64,000 nucleotides of DNA, from NCBI RefSeq assembly GCF_013256625.1, contig NZ_CP053908.1, positions 4,278,001 to 4,342,000 of the forward strand. The letters run 5' to 3'. This document shows positions 7,473 to 16,078 of this stretch, in pieces (position 1 is the first letter of the stretch; every line of letters starts with the position of its first letter). The notes beneath the pieces were generated by a model that worked only from the letters and a program-made list of their open reading frames with translations, was not told the origin of the DNA and searched no databases. The stretch comes from Hymenobacter sp. BRD128. Its GTDB lineage: Bacteria > Bacteroidota > Bacteroidia > Cytophagales > Hymenobacteraceae. A program made the translations under genes and the position numbers.

Positions 7473-9080
7473 CTAGGCCAACTGGTACTCCGGCAGGCTC
7501 AGCAGACTCACCAGCGTGTTGCGCAGGCGCTCCTCGGGCGTGGTGGCTTTGGCGGCGGCTAGCTGCACCAGCGCCAGGTTTTCGGGGCGCAGCGGGGCTT
7601 GCAGCAGGAAGCTGGCCAGCAGCTGCGGCTGCTGGTCGGCCGGGGCCGGGCCCAGCAGCAGCTGAATAGGGGCTAGCGGGAGGTGCGTAGTTTCGGTGTT
7701 CTTGACTAAGCGCTCCTTGCCGGTGGTTTGGGGCGTGATGTCATTTTCATCGTCTTTGAGACGCACCGCAAATTCGGCGTTTTTGAACAGAATGCTCGGT
7801 AGCTGCAAGCGCAGCAGCAGCGACGACGAGTCTATCCAGGCGCGGCCACCGGGCCAGCCGGCCACGTTGGGCGGCATGAAAAGCGTCTGGCCCAAGGCTT
7901 TCTGGTAGCCCAGCAGTTGCTTGTCGTTGTCCACCTTCAGGTTAAGCGTGCGGCGCAGGCCGGCCACCAGCGCCACCGGCGACTTGATGAGGCTAGCCGT
8001 GTTGGCCGGCGCGTAAAACCAGTCGGCCGAAAACATCCGCTCCAGCAAGTCGCTCACGTCGTAGTCGCTTTTGCGAAAAGCCGCAGCTAGCGGCGCAATG
8101 TGGGCCGGGTCGGGCACGTCGTTCACGAAGAAGCGGTACAGCTTGGTCACGATAAACGTGCTCGCCGCCGGCTGCTGCAGGATGATACGCAGGGCGTCCT
8201 CGCCGCCCCAGTTGCCCGTCTGGCCCAGCAGCGTTTTCGAGCCCGCATCGTGCTGGCGTTCTCTAAATACGAAGCGGCTCTGCCCATCGAAGCCCCAGCC
8301 GGTGAAGGCGCGGGCGGCTTCCTTCACATCGGCCTCGGTATAATTTCCCCGGCCCAGCGTGAACAGCTCCATCACTTCGCGGGCAAAGTTCTCGTTGGGG
8401 TGCTCCTTGCGATTTTGCTGGTTATTAAGAAATTGCAGCATGGCCGGCTCGCGGCTCACGGCCAGCAGCAAATCCGGAAACTTGCCCAGCGCCTTCTCCC
8501 GAATGGTATTGAGCAAAGCCAGCGAGTCGTCGGGCCGGCGCGTGCGGCAGGCAAAGTGCCCGTGCCAGAACAGCGCCACTTTCTCGCGCAGCTGGCCGGG
8601 CGAGGTCGCCATTTTGTCTATCCAGGCCGTGCTCATGCTAATAAACGCGTCGCGGATGCTCTCGTTTTGCAGCTTGCGCTGCGCGGGCGTGAGGTCGGCC
8701 CGGCGCAGCACCGGCAAGCCCTGGCGACGCAGCGCCAGCGCCGAACGGGGCCGCAGCTCCTCAACGGGGGCCAGCGGCGGGGCCAGCGCGGCGGGGCTAG
8801 CCGTGCCCGGCTGCGCCGAGCTGGCCGGCGCCGGAGGCGCGGCGGCCGGGCCGGCCGCACCCTGGCTAGCCGGCGCCGGGCTGCCGGGCGGCACCGCCAT
8901 CACCGCGCCCAGCGGGTCCTGAAAACCGGCCAGGGTGGCGCTCGGAATGGGCTCGTAGGCGCGGGCCTCGTGCAGCAGCTGGCGCAGGGCCTTGCTGGGG
9001 CTGAGGCCAGCGGCCACCTCTTGGGGGCGCGGGCCGAAGCCGGCCCGCCAATACAAATGCTGGAGCTGCTGCGTGTTCAT
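7473..9080 (-). CDS. DUF1800 domain protein
   Basis: 535 residues. It starts MNTQQLQHLYWRAGFGPRP, the conserved opening of DUF1800 proteins (HLxxRAGFG), and carries the later family motifs KVALFWHGHFA, NENFAREVMELFTLGRGNYTEADVKEAARAFTGW and NVAGWPGGRAWIDSSSLLLR. A Pro/Ala-rich insert (about residues 63-105) lies between the first helix and the core and is probably a flexible linker. No clear signal peptide is seen at this start, unlike the DUF1501 partner that follows in the same transcript. The molecular function of DUF1800 proteins is unknown. Confidence 0.92.
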   Translation of the reverse strand: MNTQQLQHLYWRAGFGPRPQEVAAGLSPSKALRQLLHEARAYEPIPSATLAGFQDPLGAVMAVPPGSPAPASQGAAGPAAAPPAPASSAQPGTASPAALAPPLAPVEELRPRSALALRRQGLPVLRRADLTPAQRKLQNESIRDAFISMSTAWIDKMATSPGQLREKVALFWHGHFACRTRRPDDSLALLNTIREKALGKFPDLLLAVSREPAMLQFLNNQQNRKEHPNENFAREVMELFTLGRGNYTEADVKEAARAFTGWGFDGQSRFVFRERQHDAGSKTLLGQTGNWGGEDALRIILQQPAASTFIVTKLYRFFVNDVPDPAHIAPLAAAFRKSDYDVSDLLERMFSADWFYAPANTASLIKSPVALVAGLRRTLNLKVDNDKQLLGYQKALGQTLFMPPNVAGWPGGRAWIDSSSLLLRLQLPSILFKNAEFAVRLKDDENDITPQTTGKERLVKNTETTHLPLAPIQLLLGPAPADQQPQLLASFLLQAPLRPENLALVQLAAAKATTPEERLRNTLVSLLSLPEYQLA

Positions 9081-9223
9081 GAACCTTGGAGGGAAATGCT
9101 GCGTGAAGGTTTAATAATCACCCAATAATGTAGGGCGCAACGACAGAATTCCGCCCGCCGCAGCCAGCACGGCGGGCCGGCGGTTGACCAGGCCAGACCA
9201 GCGCTGGCAAGTAGCTTTACCCG

Positions 9224-10471
9224 ATGCGACAACTAGGTATCTTTTGGCTCCTCTACTTTGGCCTGCTACGGGCGGGACTGGCGCAGCAGCCCACCGGCGT
9301 GGCGGCCCTCGACCAACTCGTGGTGGCCCTCAATAGCAAGTCGCTGGCGCCGGTGCAGCCCTACCTCACCCCCGATACGCGCGTGGGTAGCCTGCCGCCG
9401 GCCTACACCGGGCGGGCGCTGGCGCAGCTGCTGCCGCAGGTGGGTCCGGTCGAGGGGTTGCGCATCGTGCGCCAGGAACCGGCCGGCCCCAACACCCGCT
9501 ACATGTGCGCGCTAGCCCGCCAGGGCGCCGAAAAAGAGCTGACCCTGGTGCTCACCCCCGCCGGGCAATTTGCTGAGCTGGACTTGCTACCGGCCAGCAC
9601 GAAGCAAATCGGTACCACCTTTGGCCCCGAGGAGCTGACCACACCGCCCAGCGTAGTGGCGCCCGCTAGGGTACTCGACGGCCTGCTGCTGGTAGAGGCC
9701 GAGGTGGATGGCCGGCGCGGCAATTTCCTGCTCGACACCGGCGCCCCGGCGCTGGTGCTGAACCAGCGCGAGTTTGCGGCCCCTGCCCCCGAAGCCTCGC
9801 CGGCTGCTACGGGCGGCACCGGCGTAAATGGCAAGATGGCCGGCATGTCGCACCACCTGGTGCAGCACTTCGACTGGCAAGGCATTAGCTTTCAGCAGAA
9901 AGCAGTGCCCACGCTCGACCTGACCAGCCTGCAGCAAAAGCTGGGTGGCCTCACGCTGCTCGGCCTCATCGGCTACAATATCTTGAACCAATACGCCCTG
10001 ACGCTCGACTACCGCGGCGGCCAGGTGCGACTGCGCAAGCCCGACCTGGCGGCCGCCCCGCCGGCCGCGCTCATGCGCGTGCCCTTCACGCTGAGCGGCC
10101 ACCTGCCCGTGGTGGCCCTGACCGTGGGCGGCCAAACGTTTCAGGTGGGGGTAGACTGCGGGGCGCAGGCCAACCTGCTCGACCAGCAGTACCAGGCGGG
10201 GCTAGCCCGCGTGCTGCGCCGGGCCTCGACCGCCCAGCTCAGCGGAGCCGACGCCACCGCCCGCACCGTGGCCACTGCCCGCCTGCCCGAGGTGCGCCTG
10301 GCCGGCCCGCTGGTGTTTCGCAAGCAGGCCACAGTGTTTGCCGATATGGCGCACCTCAACCAAAATCCGAATCGGGCGCCCCTGCAAGGACTGGTGGGCT
10401 ACCCGCTGCTAAGCCAGTATTGCCCCACCATCGACTACGTCAATAAAGAGTTGTATTTCAACGCCTGGTAG
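9224..10471 (+). CDS. Exported retropepsin-like aspartic protease family protein
   Basis: 415 residues with a signal peptide (MRQLGIFWLLYFGLLRAGLAQQ). An N-terminal domain (about 25-125) is followed by two pepsin/retropepsin-like lobes. The first lobe has the catalytic motif FLLDTGAPALVLN (Asp171). The second lobe has the matching position VGVDCGAQANLLD (Asp311), where the usual Thr/Ser is replaced by Cys. Each lobe ends in a hydrophobic-Gly element (LLGLIGYNILNQY, LQGLVGYPLLSQY). It is a bacterial two-lobed aspartyl protease-like protein acting in the envelope. A near-consensus box TAGCTTTA sits 4 bases before the ATG. It converges with the lamin-tail protein gene, 16 bases away. Confidence 0.85.
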   Translation: MRQLGIFWLLYFGLLRAGLAQQPTGVAALDQLVVALNSKSLAPVQPYLTPDTRVGSLPPAYTGRALAQLLPQVGPVEGLRIVRQEPAGPNTRYMCALARQGAEKELTLVLTPAGQFAELDLLPASTKQIGTTFGPEELTTPPSVVAPARVLDGLLLVEAEVDGRRGNFLLDTGAPALVLNQREFAAPAPEASPAATGGTGVNGKMAGMSHHLVQHFDWQGISFQQKAVPTLDLTSLQQKLGGLTLLGLIGYNILNQYALTLDYRGGQVRLRKPDLAAAPPAALMRVPFTLSGHLPVVALTVGGQTFQVGVDCGAQANLLDQQYQAGLARVLRRASTAQLSGADATARTVATARLPEVRLAGPLVFRKQATVFADMAHLNQNPNRAPLQGLVGYPLLSQYCPTIDYVNKELYFNAW

Positions 10472-10487
10472 GCCGGCTAGCCGCGCC

Positions 10488-13094
10488 TCACAGCCGCGCG
10501 CCCACGACCACCGTTTTGCGGTATTCGCGCCGCTCGCCGCCGCTGGGTCGAAACAGCTCGACGTGCACCAGGTAGTAGCCCACGGCCGCTTTGCGGCCGT
10601 GCTCGTTGAGGCCATCCCACTGCACAAAGCCGGTAGTAGGCAGGCTCTCATTGCGCAATAAGCGGCGCGTCAGCTGGCCCTGCGCGTCGTATACCGTCAC
10701 CGAGCCCACGTAGCCAGGCTGGTCGAGCTCGTAATTGAGGGTCGTAAAATCCTGCTGGCCATCGTCATCGGGCGTAAATAATTCGGGCACCATACGCAGT
10801 TCCTGGCCGTTGCCCACGGCGTCCTGCGCCTGCGAGTTGGGCCGGCCGGGCGTGGCATAATTTACCGTGCCGGCGGCCGAATGGAAATTGCTGGCCAGGC
10901 TCGGCCCGTTCGCCCGTATTCTTTCCAGCGACACCCCCGCCTGCGTGCTGAGCAGGGATAGATGCTGGCTTTTGTCATAAGCATAATGGTCTAGCTCCGT
11001 GCCGGTTGCGCTGTAAATAAACACGGTGCCCGCGCTGTTGTCCAGGGCCGGGAAGCCGGCCACGGCCAGCAGCGCGGCCGGCTCGCTGCTGGTAGGATAC
11101 TGTGCCTGCAAGCTGCTCGTAGCTGAAGTAAGGGCCACCAGCTGGCCGGGCGCCAGCACGTAGGGCGCGCCGGGGCTGATGACGGCCGTGCCGCCCCCGC
11201 CTGCTTTTTGCGTAGCAAGCTGGTAGCCTTGCAGATTGACGTAGCGCAGCGACCGATTAAGCAGCTCCACGAAATACACGCCGCCGGGGGCGTGGTTGAA
11301 TAATACCTCATTCACGACCACGTCGCCGGGCTGCGCGGCCTCGGGCAAGGCCACGCCGGCCGTGCTGAGCGCGCCGCTAGCATTGCCTACGCAGTCGGTA
11401 GCGCGGGCCACGGCCACCGTCAGCGCCCGGCTAGGCAGCAGCGCCGGACTCACCGCCAGGTCCACGGCCCGAAAATCGGGGCCGACGGGTGCCGCGCGGG
11501 TTACGGTCGGCGCCGCGCCGGTGCTGCTTTGCAAGGTGTAGAGCGCTGGGCTAGCCACCGCCGCGCTGTCGAGCTTCTCCCCAAAACTCAGCCGGATGGT
11601 GGTGGGCGTAAGGGCTACGGCGCCGAGCAGGCCAGGGGGCGAGCGGTCGGGGTTGGGGGCGGCCACGCTGTTGCGGCGGCCGGGCGTGCCGCCGCTCGGG
11701 TCCTGGCTAGCCTGCCAGTTAGGCGCGCCGCCGCAGTAGTTGGCGGGGGCCAGCATTTCGAGGGTCCAGCCGCCCTGGGCCTTGCGCAGGTCGCGGTACC
11801 AGGTGTCGGCGTAGGCAATTTCGAAGAGCGTGCTGCCATCGCGGCCGCGCAGCACCAGCTGGTCGCCAGCATTGGTAAGAACCGGAAAATTGCTGACTCC
11901 GTACACTTTACCATAGCCGGCAAACTGCGCCGCGCGGGTACTGCTGCACACCACCGCGTACTGACCGGGCAGCAGCCGGGCCGTGTCGGGCAGCCCAGCG
12001 GCGGTAGTGCTGCCGGGTTTCAGTAAGCGCACGCCGCGCAAACTCAGCGTTTTAGCGGAGTTATTGTAAAGCTCAATGAATTCTGAGGCGGGCAGGCCCA
12101 CCACGGGCGTTTCCTTAGCCAGTATTTCGGTGATGAGCAGCTCGCCCACGCGCGGCGCCACCGGCACCCCGCCAAAGGTGGCGGTGAGCAGCCCGGCCGC
12201 CACATTACCGTAAAGGTCAGCCACTTGGCGCACCTCTAATGAATTGCTGGCCCCCAGGTCGCGGCCAAAGGTGAGCCGCACCACGGCCGGGTTCAGTGCC
12301 GAAACCGTGGCCGTTGTGGGCCCCGCGCCCGTGCCCAGCCGGTAGTGGCCAGGGTCGGTAGCCGAGGCGGGGCTCACGGCTTCGTTAAAAACCACGTCCA
12401 CGGTGCGAGCATCCACGGCGGCGGCCCGCACGAGCAGCGGCGCCATTGTGTCTACAACGTTGAAGTCGTCGAAGTAAAAATTCTTACTATTAGCTGAAGA
12501 GTAGAGCAGCGATACGCCCACCACGGCGCTGCGCTGGTAAGTATTGTCGAGGGGCTGGCTAGCCTCGGCCACGAAGGCGCGTCCGCCGGTCAGGTCGCGC
12601 GCCAGTGTCCACTGGCCTTGTAGGGAGCGGGTTACGCGCACACGCACCACGTTGTTGGTAGTGCTGGCCAGGGTGCCATTCAGGCCATCAATCACCAGCA
12701 CCGGGCTGCGGGCCGAGTCTTTGCGAAACAGGCTTACTTCATCGTCGGTACCGCCCAGGCGCACGAAATACCCTTTGGTAGCGGGGTTTTTGAGGTCGGC
12801 CTGCGAAGCCAGCAGCCACACATCGGCCAGGTTGCCCGAGGAGGTAGCGAGCCGCAGGTTGGCCCAAAACTCCCAGCTGGTGCCAGTGCTGGCCTGGCAG
12901 GGGGTAACCAATTGAATTTGAGTGCCCGTGACGGCCGGCCCGGCGCTTTGCAGTAGTTGGTTGGCTACGGCAAAGCTGCCCGCGTCACCGGTCCAGGTAG
13001 GGTTGGCGGTGAAGTTACCGTCGGTAAAGGAATCCGCAAGTTGAGCCTGCGCCACCAGCGGCAGCCAGAAAAAGAAAAGCACGAAATGCTTCAT
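10488..13094 (-). CDS. Large surface protein with lamin-tail domains and a secretion-type C-terminus
   Basis: 868 residues from ATG 13094, which begins a signal peptide (MKHFVLFFFWLPLVAQAQ); codons further upstream do not look signal-like. Order: a lectin/LamG-like N-terminal region (about 20-225), an Ig-like region, a lamin-tail domain (GELLITEILAKETPVV... EFIELYNNSAKTLSLRGVRL), a second Ig-like region, a second lamin-tail domain (GDVVVNEVLFNHAPGG... YFVELLNRS), and a C-terminal module PELFTPDDDGQQDF...GYYLVHVELFRP. That C-terminal module resembles the gliding-motility-associated/FlgD-like domains used by type IX secretion substrates in Bacteroidota. It is probably secreted or surface-attached. 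The ligand is unknown. Confidence 0.85.
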   Translation of the reverse strand: MKHFVLFFFWLPLVAQAQLADSFTDGNFTANPTWTGDAGSFAVANQLLQSAGPAVTGTQIQLVTPCQASTGTSWEFWANLRLATSSGNLADVWLLASQADLKNPATKGYFVRLGGTDDEVSLFRKDSARSPVLVIDGLNGTLASTTNNVVRVRVTRSLQGQWTLARDLTGGRAFVAEASQPLDNTYQRSAVVGVSLLYSSANSKNFYFDDFNVVDTMAPLLVRAAAVDARTVDVVFNEAVSPASATDPGHYRLGTGAGPTTATVSALNPAVVRLTFGRDLGASNSLEVRQVADLYGNVAAGLLTATFGGVPVAPRVGELLITEILAKETPVVGLPASEFIELYNNSAKTLSLRGVRLLKPGSTTAAGLPDTARLLPGQYAVVCSSTRAAQFAGYGKVYGVSNFPVLTNAGDQLVLRGRDGSTLFEIAYADTWYRDLRKAQGGWTLEMLAPANYCGGAPNWQASQDPSGGTPGRRNSVAAPNPDRSPPGLLGAVALTPTTIRLSFGEKLDSAAVASPALYTLQSSTGAAPTVTRAAPVGPDFRAVDLAVSPALLPSRALTVAVARATDCVGNASGALSTAGVALPEAAQPGDVVVNEVLFNHAPGGVYFVELLNRSLRYVNLQGYQLATQKAGGGGTAVISPGAPYVLAPGQLVALTSATSSLQAQYPTSSEPAALLAVAGFPALDNSAGTVFIYSATGTELDHYAYDKSQHLSLLSTQAGVSLERIRANGPSLASNFHSAAGTVNYATPGRPNSQAQDAVGNGQELRMVPELFTPDDDGQQDFTTLNYELDQPGYVGSVTVYDAQGQLTRRLLRNESLPTTGFVQWDGLNEHGRKAAVGYYLVHVELFRPSGGERREYRKTVVVGARL

Positions 13095-13208
13095 GGGGAG
13101 AACGCTAAGGATAGCTAGCCCCAAATATGCATGCAAAAGCCAGGGTATAGCTTCTGCTGGCCGCGCAATTCCCGGCAACGTACTGCGGCCGCCCCCGCTG
13201 GCTAGGCA

Positions 13209-13601
13209 CTAAACCATGTAAAATTCCCAGGAAATGCGGTCGGGGTCTTTAAAAGCTACGTACTTCATGGGGCCCACAACATCTTGTTTTACACCAGTAT
13301 TTTCGACGCCGGCCGCCTGGAGGGCATCGGCCACGCGGTGCAGCTCAGCCTCGTCTTCGCAGGCGATGGCAATGTGGTCGAGGCCTACGTTGAAGGGCGT
13401 GAAGGTGCCGCCGCCGGGGTAGGTGGGCGCCGCTTTCTTAAAGCCGATAAACGTGGACCCGACCAAAAAACCGAGTATTTCGGGGGTGTCGAGGGCGATT
13501 GGCAGGCCCAGCAAATCGTGGTAAAACGCCTTGGCGCGGGCAAAGTCGGTGGTGCGCAGGGCTACGTGGGCCAGGCCCTTGGTTTTGGGATTAATCGGCA
13601 T
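13209..13601 (-). CDS. VOC family (glyoxalase-like) protein
   Basis: 130 residues forming one glyoxalase/bleomycin-resistance (vicinal oxygen chelate) unit with two beta-alpha-beta-beta-beta modules. It begins GLAHVALRTTDFARAKAFYHDLLGLP, the typical first module with a metal-ligand His, continues with NVGLDHIAIACEDEAELHRVADALQAAGV, and ends MKYVAFKDPDRISWEFYMV with the C-terminal Glu ligand position. Members include lactoylglutathione lyases, dioxygenases and epoxide or antibiotic-modifying enzymes; this one cannot be assigned further. It is cytoplasmic and appears monocistronic. Confidence 0.88.
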   Translation of the reverse strand: MPINPKTKGLAHVALRTTDFARAKAFYHDLLGLPIALDTPEILGFLVGSTFIGFKKAAPTYPGGGTFTPFNVGLDHIAIACEDEAELHRVADALQAAGVENTGVKQDVVGPMKYVAFKDPDRISWEFYMV

Positions 13602-13873
13602 GAGTAACTGAGTAGATTGGTAGTGAGAAGATTACAGAGCTGGCAAAAGACTTGAGCTAGGCGTCGGGGGGCGCTGCCGGGTTTTTGTATCAACGGCTGA
13701 TTGGCAATTTTGGCTGGCTGGCCCGGCAACTATTTTGCAATTCCTGGCTACGTTGATTCCCAAAGCTGGGTCCGGAGTCCGGCAGCGCGCCAGCTAAGCA
13801 ATTTTATCCCGACATTTGCCCGCTAGTGGCCGGTGCAAAGTCCCGCCTAACGCGTTGATTAACTGTTTTTCTC

Positions 13874-14866
13874 ATGAAAGTTGCCGTAGTGGGTGCCACC
13901 GGGCTGGTGGGCACCGAAATGCTGAAAGTGCTGGCCGAGCGCCAGTTTCCCGTGACCGAGCTGCTGCCCGTGGCTTCGGCCAAATCGGTGGGTACGGTGG
14001 TGCATTTCCGGGGCACCGACTACCCGGTGGTGAGCATGGAAACCGCCATTGCGGCGCGGCCGGCCATCGCCATTTTCTCGGCGGGCGGCGGCGTATCGCT
14101 GGAGTTCGCCCCCAAGTTTGCCGAAGTGGGCACGGTGGTCGTCGATAACTCCTCGGCCTGGCGCATGGACCCCGGCAAGAAGCTGGTGGTGCCCGAAGTG
14201 AACGCCAATGTGCTGACCAAAGATGATAAAATCATTGCCAATCCCAACTGCTCGACTATTCAGCTGGTAGTGGCGCTCAATGACTTGCATAAAAAATATA
14301 AGGTCGAGCGCATTGTCGTAAGCACGTACCAGAGCGTAACCGGCACCGGCAAGAAAGCCGTGGACCAGCTCCTGCAGGAGCGCGCCGGCCAGCCCGTTGG
14401 CAACCCGGCTTACCCGCACGCCATCGACCTGAACGTGCTGCCCCACATCGACGTGTTTCAGCCCAACGGCTACACCAAGGAGGAGCTGAAAATGGTGAAC
14501 GAAACGAAGAAAATCATGGGTGATGACAGCATTCGCGTTACCGCCACCTGCGTGCGCGTACCCGTGATGGGCGGCCACTCCGAGTCGGTAAATATTGAGT
14601 TTGCCCAGGAGTTTGACCTCGATGAGGTGCGCGACATCCTGCGCCGCACCGATGGCGTGGAATTGGTAGATGACCCTAGCCAGAACCAATACCCCATGCC
14701 CAAGGACAGCCACGGCCGCGACGCCGTGCTGGTGGGCCGCCTGCGCCGCGACGAAACTCAGCCCAACACCCTCAATATGTGGGTGGTAGCCGATAACCTG
14801 CGCAAAGGCGCCGCCACCAATGCCGTGCAGATTGCCGAGTATCTGGCGGCGAAGGGACTGGTGTAG
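13874..14866 (+). CDS. asd: Aspartate-semialdehyde dehydrogenase
   Basis: 330 residues, the usual length. It reduces aspartyl phosphate to aspartate semialdehyde with NADPH, the branch point to lysine, threonine and methionine. The N-terminal dinucleotide-binding motif is VAVVGATGLVGTEMLKVL. The catalytic Cys126 is in IIANPNCSTIQL, and the conserved YQSVTGTGKKAVDQL follows. The C-terminal half has RVPVMGGHSESVNIEF with the substrate-binding Arg and His. It is separate from the thrABC genes of this window although it acts between thrA's two reactions. A terminator follows 19 bases after the stop, so it is probably a single-gene transcript. Confidence 0.97.
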   Translation: MKVAVVGATGLVGTEMLKVLAERQFPVTELLPVASAKSVGTVVHFRGTDYPVVSMETAIAARPAIAIFSAGGGVSLEFAPKFAEVGTVVVDNSSAWRMDPGKKLVVPEVNANVLTKDDKIIANPNCSTIQLVVALNDLHKKYKVERIVVSTYQSVTGTGKKAVDQLLQERAGQPVGNPAYPHAIDLNVLPHIDVFQPNGYTKEELKMVNETKKIMGDDSIRVTATCVRVPVMGGHSESVNIEFAQEFDLDEVRDILRRTDGVELVDDPSQNQYPMPKDSHGRDAVLVGRLRRDETQPNTLNMWVVADNLRKGAATNAVQIAEYLAAKGLV

Positions 14867-14885
14867 GAGAGTGTTGGATTCAATC

Positions 14886-14932
14886 AGAACGCCCTGTGGC
14901 GCTTGCCAAAGCGCCGCGGGACGTTCTTTTTT
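14886..14932 (+). terminator. Terminator after asd
   Basis: AGAACGCCCTGTGGCGCTT (14886-14904) pairs with AAGCGCCGCGGGACGTTCT (14909-14927), with one mismatch and two G-U pairs, followed by a run of T. Its outer AGAACGT/ACGTTCT sequence recalls the terminator at 6113. Confidence 0.85.
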
Positions 14933-14947
14933 GCCGATTACAATTAT

Positions 14948-16066
14948 ATGAAACGCCGCCGCTGGCTGCTGCCCATTATGCTGCTAGCCCTGCTGTGGGT
15001 CAGTTTCAGTCGGCCTACTTACGCCCCGCCGGTCGCGGCCATTGTGCGCCTGCGCCTCAATTATCTGGAACGCGTCATTCGGGAAGGCAGTGGACCAGCC
15101 ACGACGCTAGGCCAGCTAGGGACTCAAAATCCGGAATGGGCCCTGTTTACGCGCTCATTTACTACCTATGGGCTGGCCAACCTGGCTGCCCAGGATTCGA
15201 GCTTTCGGCGGGAAGCCAGCGAATATATCGGCCTGGCAATCAGGCAGGTGCTGAGCAGTAGCAGCCGGCTGCCCTTCGGGGAGCCCGGCCCGCAAGAGTA
15301 TGCGGGCTACTCTTTGCCCAGCTCGGTGCTCTATTTAGGGCACCTGAACTTGATGCTGGGGTGCCACCGGCAACTGGCCGCCAATTCGCCCTACCGCGTA
15401 TTGCACGATAGCCTCTCCGCGGTCCTATACCGGCGCTACGCCCACGAGCCAGCCGGTAATCTGGAGTCGTACCCTGGCTTGCGCTGGCTGCCCGATAATA
15501 CCGTGGCGCTCGCCTCACTCGCCCTGCACAGCCGCCTCACCGGCAGCCGCTACGCCGCGGCTGGCCGGCGCTGGGTGGCGGCCGCCCGCACCCGGTGGCT
15601 AGCCCCGGCTACCGGCCTGCTGGCCTCGCAGGTCGATGCGCGGGGCCAGGTGCGCGAAGGTCCGCGCGGCTCGATGCTGGGCTGGGGCATCTGGTTTATC
15701 GCGCGTTTCGACTCGGTGCTTGCCCGGCAGCAGTACCAGCGCTACCAGGCCAGCGGCAGCACCAATCTGGGCGTGCTGCGCCTGTATCGGGAATGGCCGG
15801 GCCGCTACGCTACCACCGCCGGCGATGTAGATAGTGGCCCGTTGCTGCTAGGCTACGGCATTTCGGCCACTACCACGGCCTTTGCCGATGCCGTGGCGCT
15901 GCGCGACTGGCGCAATGCTCAGCGTTTGCGCCGCGTCATCAGCCTGGGTAGCCGCGAAATAATGGCCGACAGCGCCCTGCACTACGGGGTGCGGTTCATT
16001 GATTTGGACGCTAGTCCGCTGTCCGAAGCCTTGTTGCTGTGGGCTGATGTACCAGCCTCAAAATGA
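14948..16066 (+). CDS. Exported or membrane-anchored helical protein, unknown function
   Basis: 372 residues from ATG 14948. It begins with a basic, hydrophobic segment (MKRRRWLLPIMLLALLWVSF), a signal peptide or anchor. The rest is helix-rich with repeated short motifs such as LESYPGLRWLPDNTVALASLALH and REGPRGSMLGWGIWFIARFD, and GYGISATTTAFADAVALRDW later. The pattern of paired helices with aromatic and Asp/Asn residues at turns suggests an alpha/alpha-barrel fold, as in glycoside-processing and linalool-dehydratase-like families; this is an impression, not an identification. It starts 15 bases after the asd terminator and ends 12 bases before the convergent outer-membrane gene. Confidence 0.6.
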   Translation: MKRRRWLLPIMLLALLWVSFSRPTYAPPVAAIVRLRLNYLERVIREGSGPATTLGQLGTQNPEWALFTRSFTTYGLANLAAQDSSFRREASEYIGLAIRQVLSSSSRLPFGEPGPQEYAGYSLPSSVLYLGHLNLMLGCHRQLAANSPYRVLHDSLSAVLYRRYAHEPAGNLESYPGLRWLPDNTVALASLALHSRLTGSRYAAAGRRWVAAARTRWLAPATGLLASQVDARGQVREGPRGSMLGWGIWFIARFDSVLARQQYQRYQASGSTNLGVLRLYREWPGRYATTAGDVDSGPLLLGYGISATTTAFADAVALRDWRNAQRLRRVISLGSREIMADSALHYGVRFIDLDASPLSEALLLWADVPASK

Positions 16067-16078
16067 ATAACTAGCGAA

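Noticed and set aside
8100..9128. Plus-strand open frame (342 codons) opposite the DUF1800 gene
   Set aside because: Only an antisense shadow; the minus strand has clear DUF1800 motifs.
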